NCBI RefSeq assembly: GCF_039545095.1
Contig: NZ_BAABRS010000003.1
Coordinates: 186,001 to 250,000 of the forward strand
DNA length: 64,000 nt
From: Fodinibius salicampi
Lineage (GTDB): Bacteria; Bacteroidota; Rhodothermia; Balneolales; Balneolaceae
Direction of reading: 5' to 3'
The position numbers and the translations under genes were made by a program. Under the pieces are notes generated by a model. The model did no database searches and was not told the origin of the DNA. It was given only the letters and a program-made list of their open reading frames with translations. This document shows, piece after piece, positions 53,086-62,374 of this stretch (the first letter of the stretch is position 1; each line of letters opens with the position of its first letter).

Positions 53086-54579
53086 TTACTCATAATCATA
53101 CGCTATGGGTTCATCATCCTCAAAATTATACAGGGTCAAGCCGCGCAGTTCAAACCAGCCGGTCCAAAATGTGCGAAGCTCCCGTATATATGCCTGCCGG
53201 GCGGAATCCTTTTCGTCTTGGGCAATATATAAATTGGTAATATCAATTTTACCGATCAGATAGCGATTTTGCGCTACCTGATAGCGTCGCTGGGCAATTG
53301 TATCGGCCTGAGCTGCCAGTAATACCTGTCCCCTTAATTGTAAAAACTGGCTGACGGTATAGTCAATTTGCTGTATAAACTGCCGCCGCTGAAAATCAAT
53401 ACTATTTGCTACTTGCTGCTGCTGGTTTCTCGCGGCATTGATCTGGGCACGCTGCTTTCCCCAATTAAAGATAGGGACTTCAAAACCCAGGGTAACAAAC
53501 TGACGATTTTCCGGATCTCTGTACAGGTCAGAAAAATCCTTTGAAGTTTGATTCAATCCATAGTTGGCATTAAGTGTTAGTCCCAGACTGGCTTCACTTT
53601 TGGCTTGTGCCAAATTCCGATCAGCCTGTATTTCACTCAATCTATAATTAAGGGCCTCACTGTTATTTTCCAGTGCCAGCTGACGTGCTTTCACTATATC
53701 CACATCAATTTCGGGTAGTTCCTGCGGAGGCTCTAAATCAAGTTCAACATCTGTGGGATAACCCAGTAGAATTTTGAACTCATTAAGAACCCGCTCGTAT
53801 TCTATTTTTGCACTTGTCAGGGATGATTCTGCGTTACGCAAAGCCAATTCGCTTTGTAACAGGTCATTCTCAGCAATACTGCCTACGTTATATCGACCCT
53901 GTGAAATCTGATAAATAGAATCATTTCGGGCTACGTTAAACTCAGCGTTTTCCAGATTTATTTTTGCTAAATAGACATCAAAGAAGCGCTGTGTTACCGT
54001 CATAGCAATATCTTCCATCTCCTCTACATACTCTTTCTGTGCAATTTCATATTGCAGAGGTTCCATCCGGCTTCTCCACTTTAAATTATTAAACTGGAAC
54101 AACGGTTGACTAATCCCCACAACCATTGGTGTGCTTTGCCACAGGTAGGTATTTTCATTACTAAATATTCCCAGCCTGGTGATACCCGTGGAAAGAGATA
54201 GATTACCACCGGTTGGCAGAATATTCTGATTAATACTTAGAGAAGCAGAAGCTTCTGACTGTGTTCTGGAGGAGAAAGTAATCTGCCCGTTGTCCAGTAC
54301 ATTTGAAAAAATAGATTTATTATAATTGGGGGCATCACCCGACAAAGAAAGGCTGGGGAGTAAGTCTGCCCTATAGGAGCGGTACTGCCATTTACTGGAG
54401 ATAAGGGCGTATCGTGCCGCATTGGCCACGGCACTCTGATCCTGTGCAATTGTAATACACTGTTCAAGGGTCAAACTACCCAAGTCCTCTTCACTGGATT
54501 GCTGGGCATTCAAATCTCCCAAAAAAAATGAAAGAGAAAGAGTAAGATAAACGAAGAATGTTGTTAGATATCTATTCAT
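53086..54579 (-). CDS. TolC-family outer-membrane efflux protein
   Basis: A 497-residue protein; the ATG at 54579 is chosen because MNRYLTTFFVYLTLSLSFFL forms a signal peptide ending LNAQQ. Its start overlaps the stop of the permease gene by eight bases (ATGAATAG). Two homologous OEP repeats are visible (LENAEFNVARNDSIYQISQG with RYNVGSIAENDLLQSELALR; and RRYQVAQNRYLIGKIDITNL with YIAQDEKDSARQAYIRELRT). It makes the outer-membrane duct of the efflux system encoded with it. Confidence 0.9.
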   Translation of the reverse strand: MNRYLTTFFVYLTLSLSFFLGDLNAQQSSEEDLGSLTLEQCITIAQDQSAVANAARYALISSKWQYRSYRADLLPSLSLSGDAPNYNKSIFSNVLDNGQITFSSRTQSEASASLSINQNILPTGGNLSLSTGITRLGIFSNENTYLWQSTPMVVGISQPLFQFNNLKWRSRMEPLQYEIAQKEYVEEMEDIAMTVTQRFFDVYLAKINLENAEFNVARNDSIYQISQGRYNVGSIAENDLLQSELALRNAESSLTSAKIEYERVLNEFKILLGYPTDVELDLEPPQELPEIDVDIVKARQLALENNSEALNYRLSEIQADRNLAQAKSEASLGLTLNANYGLNQTSKDFSDLYRDPENRQFVTLGFEVPIFNWGKQRAQINAARNQQQQVANSIDFQRRQFIQQIDYTVSQFLQLRGQVLLAAQADTIAQRRYQVAQNRYLIGKIDITNLYIAQDEKDSARQAYIRELRTFWTGWFELRGLTLYNFEDDEPIAYDYE

Positions 54580-55921
54580 GACGTAATGCGTGTACGGGAT
54601 CCTGTTCGGCAGCTCTTTGCGCAGGGAAATAGCCAAAAATAACCCCTATGGCCATCGCTACACCGAAAGAAATAAATATTGAAGTTAAAGTTACCATCGT
54701 TACAATTCCGGCAGATATCTCAATCAGGTAGCTGAATGCAATACCCAATATTATGCCTATAATTCCACCGGAGATACTAATCGCCAGTGCCTCTGTTAAA
54801 AACTGTAGCTGAATATCACGTTTTTGTGCTCCCACGGCACGACGGACACCGATTTCGCGATATCGTTCCACTACAGAAGCCAGCATAATATTCATAATGC
54901 CAATACCTCCTACAATAAGAGAAATGGAAGCAATAGAAGAGAGCACGATATTAAAAATTTCCTGAGTACGACGCTCTTGCTGTAGCAACAGTTCCGGAAC
55001 AATCACCTCAAAATCAACCACGGCATTGTGACGGCGCTGTAACATACGGCGGATGACGTCGGCTACCGGGACACTATACTCCGTATCGCTGACCTGCACA
55101 ATAAGCCGATCCACCTGATGGTAATTATTGTTAGAGGTGGTGGAACTGCTCTCATCTGAATTATTATTATTTTGTTCAGCAACCGCTTGCTGGATTTCCT
55201 GCTCGGTGACCAGTGCCCGGTTTTTATACCGCAGGAGAGCGGAGGTCACCGGCACAAAGATATCCAAATTATAATTTCTGATGCCCAGGTTCTGAATGTT
55301 TTCTGTAGTCAGTTCTTTTTGCTCAAGTACACCAACAACGGTCAGCCATATATTCCCAGCCTTGATCTGCTTCCCTATGGGGTCTTCGCCAGCAAAAAAT
55401 TTAGCTTTAACATCTGATCCGATAATACAAATACGCTCGGCATTTTTAATATGTATCGGGTTAAAACCGCTACCCTGGGCAAGCGTAAAGTTATTAATAT
55501 TAAAGTAGTGCTGATTAACCCCAACCAACTTTCCACTTCGCAAACGGCCATCACGTATAAAATTAGTTTCATAAATTACTTCCGGCGTGGCATACTGGAC
55601 CTGTGGAATCTTTTCCTTTATACTCTCCAGATCACTAAGCATAAGACCCGGACTATATTTATTGCGCTCACGAGAAGGTGCTTGACTATTTGAGACCTCT
55701 TCGTCAATTTGCCTGATGACTGGCTCAACAATAACATTATTGGTACCAAGTAGCTTCATCTGGCTTAACACTTCTTCCTGTGCTCCGCGACCTATAGCCA
55801 GCATGGCTATTACAGAAGCTACACCGAAAATGATTCCCAGTGAAGTTAGAAGCGAGCGCATTTTATTGCGGCGAATAGCCTCAAGGGCAATATCGAGATT
55901 ATATAATATGATTTGTACCAA
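54572..55921 (-). CDS. MacB-type ABC transporter permease (no fused ATPase)
   Basis: A 449-residue permease with an N-terminal membrane helix after NKMRSLLTSLGIIFGVASVI, a MacB_PCD periplasmic domain, and an FtsX-type C-terminal part with three helices (GGIGIMNIMLASVVERYREI, then GVRRAVGAQKRDIQLQFLTE). MacB itself has an N-terminal ATPase domain; here it is missing, and no separate ATPase gene lies in this operon. It is flanked by its adaptor upstream and TolC-like protein downstream. Confidence 0.9.
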   Translation of the reverse strand: MVQIILYNLDIALEAIRRNKMRSLLTSLGIIFGVASVIAMLAIGRGAQEEVLSQMKLLGTNNVIVEPVIRQIDEEVSNSQAPSRERNKYSPGLMLSDLESIKEKIPQVQYATPEVIYETNFIRDGRLRSGKLVGVNQHYFNINNFTLAQGSGFNPIHIKNAERICIIGSDVKAKFFAGEDPIGKQIKAGNIWLTVVGVLEQKELTTENIQNLGIRNYNLDIFVPVTSALLRYKNRALVTEQEIQQAVAEQNNNNSDESSSTTSNNNYHQVDRLIVQVSDTEYSVPVADVIRRMLQRRHNAVVDFEVIVPELLLQQERRTQEIFNIVLSSIASISLIVGGIGIMNIMLASVVERYREIGVRRAVGAQKRDIQLQFLTEALAISISGGIIGIILGIAFSYLIEISAGIVTMVTLTSIFISFGVAMAIGVIFGYFPAQRAAEQDPVHALRHE

Positions 55922-55981
55922 TAGATCGGGGTCCTAAAAGTTTAAAAACGTAAATACTTGCTCTGATGAATAACAATAATA

Positions 55982-57376
55982 CTATTCCTCAATTTGCCGG
56001 GAGTTATTTTCCAACTGTTGTTCTCTTTGAGGGGGCTCAACATTATCCTCAACATCCTCAACCGGAGCAGCATTGGGATCTACGACTTTTACCTCTTCCT
56101 CCTCATACTGATTAAGCACTTCATCAGGAAGCAGTTGTTTTTCGATACCAGAAGTATCTGGTGGCAGCGACAGATAGAGTTGATCATTGATGTCAATACC
56201 CTCCTTAATGATTACATCATCATCGTTCATCAAACCCAGGACCACCTGCTGCATTACAGGCTTTATTCCATCCCGTTTAGCCACAAAGTTCAACGAATCA
56301 ATGGTATGTATAGCTTCAAGAGGTACATAAAGTGCATCATTTACAGATTCTATGTGGATAGTATTGCTCGTTGTCATAGCCGGGCGTAGCGTCGTATCAG
56401 ATTCATTGACCTCAATAACTACCTGAAATACCTTCGAATCCGAATTAGGCCTTTGTTCTCCAATATTGGCTACATCGGTAATAACACCCGACAGATTTTT
56501 CTCGGGCATCGCATCCAAACCGATGTCGGCTGTCTGTCCTTTGCGGATATTTTGGATGTCTACTTCATTAACATAGGTTACCGAATTCATAACGCTAAAA
56601 TCCGGAAGCTCCGCCACTACCGGATCCCAAGCGCTAATAGAACTCCCCTCCGTAACCTTAGATCCATCCCGGTTTCGCTTATAAATTACCATGCCATTTT
56701 CAGGCGCGTAAATGGTAAACCGCTTCATCACTTCCTGTATTCGCTGAACCTCCCGTTGCTCTTGGGTCAGATCTGTTTCAATCTCACGAAGCGTCACTTC
56801 TGCTTTTCGTACTTCAGTCTTATAATTTTTCCGTCCTTGCTCCAGTGCTCGCTTGGCGCGTTCCAAGTCAATCTTCACCTGTCGCTGAACAGCCGGCGAC
56901 TCATACTGGGATTGTTCAACAGCTATCTCTGCTTCTTCAAGGGCATACTCGAGATTGATTAAATTTTCACGTACCTCAGACAAGTTTAGCGTACTATCCA
57001 GCTGTGCACTTTCATATTGAGATTCTGCTTCTTCCAATTCCAGCTGTGCATCCTGTAAACTAGTGGAGATCTCTGATCGATCAAGTTCTGCTACAAAGTC
57101 TCCCTTTTCGACTACCGTTCCTTCCGGGATCAGACGCTGAATGGGAACATTAAATATTCGGAACTCACGAATACCCTCCGGACCGCGTATGCTGGTCGAA
57201 TTTTTAGCACGCAATTCGCCCGTGGTAGTTACTTCTACATTAAACGTCCCTCTTTCCGGCGATGTGTAAATTACTGCGCTCTCTTTGGAATCACCGCCAA
57301 ACGTAAACCAAAAAATAAAGACAAGCGTTATTGCTCCCGTCCAAAGTAGATTTTTTCTTTTCTTGAAGAAATTCAT
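55982..57376 (-). CDS. MacA/HlyD-type periplasmic adaptor protein
   Basis: A 464-residue adaptor with an N-terminal membrane helix (LLWTGAITLVFIFWFTFGG), a lipoyl/biotinyl-like half near 45-110 (GTFNVEVTTTGELRAKNSTS and IPEGTVVEKGDFVAELDRSE), a long coiled-coil hairpin ~110-220, the second lipoyl half (FTIYAPENGMVIYKRNRDGS), a beta-barrel domain and an unusual acidic C-terminal tail. First gene of adaptor-permease-TolC. Confidence 0.9.
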   Translation of the reverse strand: MNFFKKRKNLLWTGAITLVFIFWFTFGGDSKESAVIYTSPERGTFNVEVTTTGELRAKNSTSIRGPEGIREFRIFNVPIQRLIPEGTVVEKGDFVAELDRSEISTSLQDAQLELEEAESQYESAQLDSTLNLSEVRENLINLEYALEEAEIAVEQSQYESPAVQRQVKIDLERAKRALEQGRKNYKTEVRKAEVTLREIETDLTQEQREVQRIQEVMKRFTIYAPENGMVIYKRNRDGSKVTEGSSISAWDPVVAELPDFSVMNSVTYVNEVDIQNIRKGQTADIGLDAMPEKNLSGVITDVANIGEQRPNSDSKVFQVVIEVNESDTTLRPAMTTSNTIHIESVNDALYVPLEAIHTIDSLNFVAKRDGIKPVMQQVVLGLMNDDDVIIKEGIDINDQLYLSLPPDTSGIEKQLLPDEVLNQYEEEEVKVVDPNAAPVEDVEDNVEPPQREQQLENNSRQIEE

Positions 57377-57763
57377 TTCATTTTTTTATAAAGTTATCCA
57401 GATTATATTTTATTTCAGTCCTCAAATAGTAATATCTATACAAAAACTGTAGCAATTTTGAATTTTCCGCAGCCAATCTCCTATAAATATAATCTATTAT
57501 TAAAGTAGTATTATTGCAACTGCTACTAACAATAACGAAAAATGGAAGTGTTAGTTACAGTAGAATCTCAATTTGATATCTTTTTACAACTTGGAAGGAT
57601 TATCAAAAGGAACGTCAAGTAGCCGTCCTTACTATTTCTTCTAACTCTTCTTGATAGAGCTATACAAAAGCTTCGCTGTGGATCACACAGTATTAATTCA
57701 AATTTATTTTACAGATCATTCTATCTGGAGAATAAAGGTAGCAACAGAAAAAACACTCTCATA
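57377..57763. other. Intergenic region upstream of the efflux operon
   Basis: A/T-rich region between the panD stop and the adaptor start. It should hold the efflux operon promoter, but I see no convincing element, RNA gene, hairpin with T run or coding stretch beyond a 26-codon frame at 57542 that I do not trust. Confidence 0.4.
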
Positions 57764-58186
57764 TTAGTCTACTACAGTATTATCTACTATGCCTTTTTTA
57801 AGGTCATACTTTGTACCATATTCCGTTTCGTCCACAATGGTTTTGGGATCATTATTTTCATCCACAATAACCACTTTGGGTTTAAACTCCTCCGCTTCTT
57901 TTGGGGTCATTTCGGCGTAGGAAATAATAATAACCCGATCACCAACCTGTGTTTTACGGGCTGCTGCTCCATTTAAACAACAGGTTCTCGAACCAGCCTC
58001 TCCAGGAATAGTATAGGTTTCTAAACGCGCACCGTTGGTAATATTAACGACCTGAACCTTTTCATAGGGAAGAATACCTGCCTCGTCAAGCAGCTCCTTA
58101 TCTATAGTTATACTTCCCTCGTAATGAAGATTGGCTTCGGTAACCTTCATCTGATGCAATTTCGATTTGAACATCGTCACTTTCAT
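57764..58186 (-). CDS. panD: Aspartate 1-decarboxylase PanD
   Basis: A 140-residue pyruvoyl-dependent enzyme making beta-alanine from aspartate. The proenzyme self-cleaves at Gly24-Ser25, seen in [10 protein letters not shown]; also conserved are [30 protein letters not shown], and [20 protein letters not shown] with IISYAEM. Follows panC by eight bases. The start at [11 protein letters not shown] aligns with the family. Confidence 0.95.
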   Translation of the reverse strand: MKVTMFKSKLHQMKVTEANLHYEGSITIDKELLDEAGILPYEKVQVVNITNGARLETYTIPGEAGSRTCCLNGAAARKTQVGDRVIIISYAEMTPKEAEEFKPKVVIVDENNDPKTIVDETEYGTKYDLKKGIVDNTVVD

Positions 58187-58194
58187 AGCTGCTA

Positions 58195-59043
58195 CTATCT
58201 TTCAACAATCACATTATCAATTAAACGGGTTTCCCCAAGATAAACGGCCCCGGCCAATATATATTTGCCGCCAGATTCTACTTTCTCAACCGGTTTCATT
58301 CTATCAAAGGAATAAAGATTAAGATAATCAATTTTAAACCCTTTTGCTTGCAGTTCGCTTTTCTGATGATCCAGCAGAAGTTTAATGTTTTGGGCACCTT
58401 CGGATATCTGACGTTCAATATAGCTCAGACAACGATAAAGCCCGGGTGCCAGCTTACGGTGTTCATCACTCAAATAGGCATTACGGCTGCTCAGCGCCAA
58501 ACCGTCATTGGCCCGTTTAATAGGTCCCATTACCAGTTCTACATCATGATTAAACTCATGGACCATCTCCTGCAGAATCCGAAACTGCTGGATATCCTTC
58601 TGTCCAAAAACCGCTATATCCGGTCTTATAATATTGAACAACTTATTTACCACCAGCAGGATTCCCTCAAAAAAACCAGGACGCGATCCCCCATCCATGT
58701 ATGTATTAAGCTCATCCACTTCGATGCGCAAGAATTGCTCCCCCGGATACATCATCTCATCAGTAGGAGCAAAAACAGCGGCAACTCCCTCCTTTTCGCA
58801 ACGGGCCACATCCTCTTCCAGCTGGCGGGGATACTCTTCAAAATCCTCATCAGGAGCAAACTGTTCGGGATTTACATAAATAGAAACAATCACCCTATCG
58901 GCATGCTGTTGGGCTAATCGAAAAAGAGAAAAATGTCCCTCGTGCAAGGCTCCCATAGTCGGTACAAATCCAATTGTATGCCCTTCTTTTTTCAGGGAGC
59001 GCACTTTTTCACGTATCTCGGCAACGGTTCGTTGTGCTTCCAT
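58195..59043 (-). CDS. panC: Pantothenate synthetase PanC
   Basis: A 282-residue ATP-dependent ligase joining pantoate and beta-alanine. Class I synthetase-like motifs: [20 protein letters not shown] (HIGH-type) and [11 protein letters not shown] (KMSKS-type). Also [20 protein letters not shown] and [20 protein letters not shown]. With panD it provides the last step of pantothenate supply. A hairpin lies 12 bases upstream of its ATG. Confidence 0.96.
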   Translation of the reverse strand: MEAQRTVAEIREKVRSLKKEGHTIGFVPTMGALHEGHFSLFRLAQQHADRVIVSIYVNPEQFAPDEDFEEYPRQLEEDVARCEKEGVAAVFAPTDEMMYPGEQFLRIEVDELNTYMDGGSRPGFFEGILLVVNKLFNIIRPDIAVFGQKDIQQFRILQEMVHEFNHDVELVMGPIKRANDGLALSSRNAYLSDEHRKLAPGLYRCLSYIERQISEGAQNIKLLLDHQKSELQAKGFKIDYLNLYSFDRMKPVEKVESGGKYILAGAVYLGETRLIDNVIVER

Positions 59044-59055
59044 ATAATCATCAAT

Positions 59056-59089
59056 AAAGAAGGGGTTTATTGCAATAAACCCCTTCTTT
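59056..59089 (-). terminator. Hairpin between the E2 gene and panC
   Basis: Perfect 16-bp stem AAAGAAGGGGTTTATT / AATAAACCCCTTCTTT with a two-base loop. On the minus strand it lies after the E2 stop and ends 12 bases before the panC ATG. The flanking A/T gives partial T runs, so it may end the E2 transcript, or, if read through, mask the panC ribosome-binding region. Confidence 0.75.
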
Positions 59090-59112
59090 AATATTATTAT
59101 AATTTCGGTTTA

Positions 59113-60924
59113 CTACACAGCCCGATCCGTATCAAAATCCTCAAGCAACTGTTTTACCCGGTTGAGGAAAGCCCCTCCGTGTGCTCCGTCAACAATACGA
59201 TGGTCGTAACTCATAGACAGATACATCATATGACGGATGGCTATTACATCGCCTTCATCTGTTTCGCGGACCACGGGTCGTTTTTCAATGACTCCTGTTC
59301 CAATAATAGCTACCTGCGGTTGGTTAATAATAGGCGTGCCCATCAGGTTGCCTACACTTCCATAATTCGTAAGCGTAATAGTACCGCCTACCAGATCATC
59401 GGGACTCAAATTCTTATTACGCGCTTTCACAGCAAGATCGTTTACGGCTTTCGAGAGACCAACCAGGTTTTTCTCCTGGGCCTGTTTAATAACCGGCACA
59501 ATCAGTCCGCCTTTACCGCCTTCGCCCAGCGCAACAGCCAGACCAAAGTTAATATCCTTCTTCAGCAGAATCTGATCGTTTTCAGTATCCACCGAGCTAT
59601 TGATGAGCGGGAATTCCCGTATTGCCTGAATCATTTTCTCAATAAACAGAGGCGTAAAGGTAAGTTTCACGCCCGCTCGTTCCTTAAATTCTTCCTTATG
59701 TTCGTTTCTCCAGCGGACTAGGTTCGTGACATCCACTTCGGCAAAGGTAGTTACATGAGCAGATGTTTGCTTGGAGCGAACCATATGCTCCGCAATCATC
59801 TTGCGCATGCGGTCCATCTTAATGGTTTCTACATTATCGGAAGGTCGCTGTATATCCAGTTCGCCTGCCGAAATTGACCGCTGCTTACCTTCAACCGGAG
59901 CTTGTTTCTCTGCGGGAGCGGCTTTTTGGGGTTCCCCTTGTTCCTTTTCTTTAGCTGGCTCCTCCGTTTTACCAGCTTTGCGATCTTCGAGGTATTGCAT
60001 AATATCCTCTTTGGAAACACGTCCGCCCTGACCCGATCCTTTAATGCTTTCGAGTTCTTCCTGGGAAATACCCTCTTCTTTAGCAATAGACCGAACCAAT
60101 GGAGAATAAAACCGTCCGTCACTTCCGATACGCTGAGGTTCCGTCCCTTCTCCTTCAGATGAGGATGTACCGTTTGTGCTTTTTCCGGAATCAGCTACGG
60201 AAGCGGGCTCTTGAACTTCGCTTTCCTCCTCTGTGGTTTCTGACTTTGTTTCGGTATCTGTCGCAGAAGCCACTTTACCGGTAGCAATCACAGCAATCGT
60301 TTGTCCCACTTCAATAGTTTCTCCCTCTTCAGCCAAAATCTCAACCAGCGTTCCGGCCTGTGGAGAAGGAACCTCCGTATCTACTTTGTCCGTAGAAATT
60401 TCGAGCAGTGTTTCATCCTCTTCTACTTGATCACCAATATTTTTACTCCATTCGATGACCGTTCCCTCCATAACAGATTCACCCATTTTAGGCATCTGTA
60501 CTTCCACCCGTTCTCCTTCTTCGGTATCGGCATCTTCATCATCATTACTATCAACAGCCGTCGCCTCTTCAGTTTCAGCCTCTTCTTCTGCTTGTCCTTC
60601 ATCATCTTCAGCTTCTTTTGATTGAGGCTGCTCATCTGTATCTGTTTGTTCCTCACCAGCCCCCGAGGTATCTGCTGCATCCGGATCGGTTTCAATAACC
60701 GCAATCACCTGTCCGACTTCAATAGTTTCCTCTTCCTCGGCCAAAATCTCCACGAGAATTCCAGATGTGGGAGAGGGGACCTCTGTATCTACTTTATCGG
60801 TGGCAATTTCAAGGAGGGTTTCATCTTCTTTTACTTCATCACCGATGCTTTTGGACCACTCGATGACGGTTCCTTCCATCACGGATTCGCCCATCTGGGG
60901 CATTTCTACTTCAACTCGGGCCAT
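59113..60924 (-). CDS. 2-oxo acid dehydrogenase complex E2 (dihydrolipoyl acyltransferase) with two lipoyl domains
   Basis: A 603-residue enzyme. Two lipoyl domains of nearly the same sequence carry lipoyl lysines Lys44 and Lys180 (TDKVDTEVPSP), each followed by an acidic linker. Then an E3/E1-binding domain (RFYSPLVRSIAKEEGISQEE with GSGQGGRVSKEDI) near 272-310 and the acyltransferase core with His575 and Asp579 in SYDHRIVDGAHGGAF. The core could serve pyruvate, 2-oxoglutarate or branched-chain substrates; the MRKMIAEHMVRSKQTSAHVT type resembles branched-chain/2-oxoglutarate E2. E1 and E3 genes are not adjacent. Confidence 0.9.
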   Translation of the reverse strand: MARVEVEMPQMGESVMEGTVIEWSKSIGDEVKEDETLLEIATDKVDTEVPSPTSGILVEILAEEEETIEVGQVIAVIETDPDAADTSGAGEEQTDTDEQPQSKEAEDDEGQAEEEAETEEATAVDSNDDEDADTEEGERVEVQMPKMGESVMEGTVIEWSKNIGDQVEEDETLLEISTDKVDTEVPSPQAGTLVEILAEEGETIEVGQTIAVIATGKVASATDTETKSETTEEESEVQEPASVADSGKSTNGTSSSEGEGTEPQRIGSDGRFYSPLVRSIAKEEGISQEELESIKGSGQGGRVSKEDIMQYLEDRKAGKTEEPAKEKEQGEPQKAAPAEKQAPVEGKQRSISAGELDIQRPSDNVETIKMDRMRKMIAEHMVRSKQTSAHVTTFAEVDVTNLVRWRNEHKEEFKERAGVKLTFTPLFIEKMIQAIREFPLINSSVDTENDQILLKKDINFGLAVALGEGGKGGLIVPVIKQAQEKNLVGLSKAVNDLAVKARNKNLSPDDLVGGTITLTNYGSVGNLMGTPIINQPQVAIIGTGVIEKRPVVRETDEGDVIAIRHMMYLSMSYDHRIVDGAHGGAFLNRVKQLLEDFDTDRAV

Positions 60925-61083
60925 CGTTACTCAGATTAGATCGTTATTATTAAGTAAATTTTTAAACAAAAAGGCTGATTTATATATGCTGATTAAGCAG
61001 CCCTCAAAGATCATAATAAATGCACTCACATCAAAATACAGACTCTGCTTCTACGAAAGATCGTATTCGATTTTAAATTTTAT

Positions 61084-61671
61084 TTATTCTGCCAACAACT
61101 CTTCAATTCGCGGTTTTAATTCTTTGAGTGTTACGGCGCCAACTGCAAAGTACCGCAAATTCCTTTCCTTGCCAATTATATAGGTAGTCGGGATACCCAT
61201 GGTCGGGCCATATTTATCCATAATTCTTCCATCATCAATAACCATGGGATAGTTCACCTCATACTTTTCCATAAAGGGATCAACCACTGATCGGCCCTGC
61301 TCATCGATTGAAACACCTAATACTACCAAACCCTGATCACGATATTCCGAATACAAATCTACCAGCTCCGGCGTTTCTTCACGGCAAGGTGCACACCAGG
61401 TCGCCCAAATATTCATAAGTACCACTTTTCCCTTTTGATCAGAAAGCTGAAAGGATTCCCCATTGACGAGCTCTACTGAAAAGTCTTGTGCCCGGGCTTC
61501 GTTTTGAGCGGCATAAAGTGGAGCCGAAGCCGAATCTAACCGTTTGGCCTGTTCGGTTTTTCCGATATTTGCTCCTTCACTGCCAGAATTATCAGATGAA
61601 CAACCCCATACAGTAAACAGAGTCAATAAAAAGATAATGAGTGGGATATGCTGTCGAAGATACATATTCAA
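61084..61671 (-). CDS. TlpA-like thiol-disulfide reductase, lipoprotein
   Basis: A 195-residue protein with a lipobox (FTVWGC, Cys24) and a thioredoxin fold. The active pair Cys93/Cys96 is in WATWCAPCREETPEL; SDQKGKVVLMNIWATWC and GIPTTYIIGKERNLRYFAVG (cis-Pro) are typical of the TlpA/ResA group that reduce periplasmic disulfides, e.g. in cytochrome maturation. It follows the DUF411 gene by 24 bases. Confidence 0.9.
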   Translation of the reverse strand: MNMYLRQHIPLIIFLLTLFTVWGCSSDNSGSEGANIGKTEQAKRLDSASAPLYAAQNEARAQDFSVELVNGESFQLSDQKGKVVLMNIWATWCAPCREETPELVDLYSEYRDQGLVVLGVSIDEQGRSVVDPFMEKYEVNYPMVIDDGRIMDKYGPTMGIPTTYIIGKERNLRYFAVGAVTLKELKPRIEELLAE

Positions 61672-61695
61672 TCTATAATCTAATCTATGGTTTCA

Positions 61696-62181
61696 TCAAT
61701 AACTTGCGTAGGTCCCGCTGCTGTCCTCACTAAAGATGATAACATCATATGACTCAACCCGATTCCCCTGCTCCATACCCGGAGAGCCGATAGGCATACC
61801 CGGCACGGCAAGTCCAATAGCATCCGGACGTTCATCCAGCATTTTTTTTACCTCTTTGGCCGGCACATGCCCCTCAACCACATAGCCGCCAACTACGGCA
61901 GTATGACAGGATCCCATATTGTAAGGCACTCCCAAATCCGCTTTTATTCCCAGCAATTCACTCGTTGGTTTTTCGGTAACATTCAAGCCGGCCGCCTCCA
62001 TATGATCTCCCCAGGCCGTACAGCATTGACAACCGGGATTTTTATACATCACTACCTGGTTATCTGATTGGCCCTGCATTGCGGACTGCTGTTCGTAATA
62101 ATTGGCGATGATATACCAAATAGCTCCACCGGCTATGATGATAATAGCTGCAGCGTAGGTTATAAATCGGGAAGGCTTCAT
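61696..62181 (-). CDS. DUF411 protein (metal-binding, CopG-like)
   Basis: A 161-residue protein with an N-terminal membrane helix (~8-26) and a DUF411 domain: MYKNPGCQCCTAWGDHMEAA (Cys51, Cys53, Cys54), VPYNMGSCHTAVVGGYVVEG with HVPAKEV, and LAVPGMPIGSPGME. DUF411 members often sit in copper and silver resistance loci and are thought to bind metal in the periplasm. With the TlpA-like gene it forms a small operon, perhaps for metal and thiol handling. Confidence 0.88.
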   Translation of the reverse strand: MKPSRFITYAAAIIIIAGGAIWYIIANYYEQQSAMQGQSDNQVVMYKNPGCQCCTAWGDHMEAAGLNVTEKPTSELLGIKADLGVPYNMGSCHTAVVGGYVVEGHVPAKEVKKMLDERPDAIGLAVPGMPIGSPGMEQGNRVESYDVIIFSEDSSGTYASY

Positions 62182-62374
62182 AAAATTAAGTTACTAATAT
62201 TTAATGGATAACATTATCAAAGATAAGAATTCTTCGGGTCGATTAGAACTCCAAAATAGACTCTTTATTCTGCAAGAAATGAGTCCTCATTTTATTTATC
62301 TGATTTACTTTGAGCCATCTTTGCCCAAAAATAACGTATACAATATTAGAAACCTTTTAATTAGTGACTATATC

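Noticed and set aside
57542-57622. Short 26-codon plus-strand frame MEVLVTVESQFDIF...
   Set aside because: Too short, no ribosome-binding site and no similarity I recognise.
62204-62374. Upstream extension of the lipoprotein gene to 62204
   Set aside because: The extension would bury the signal peptide and lipobox inside the protein; the ATG at 62375 gives a proper lipoprotein start.
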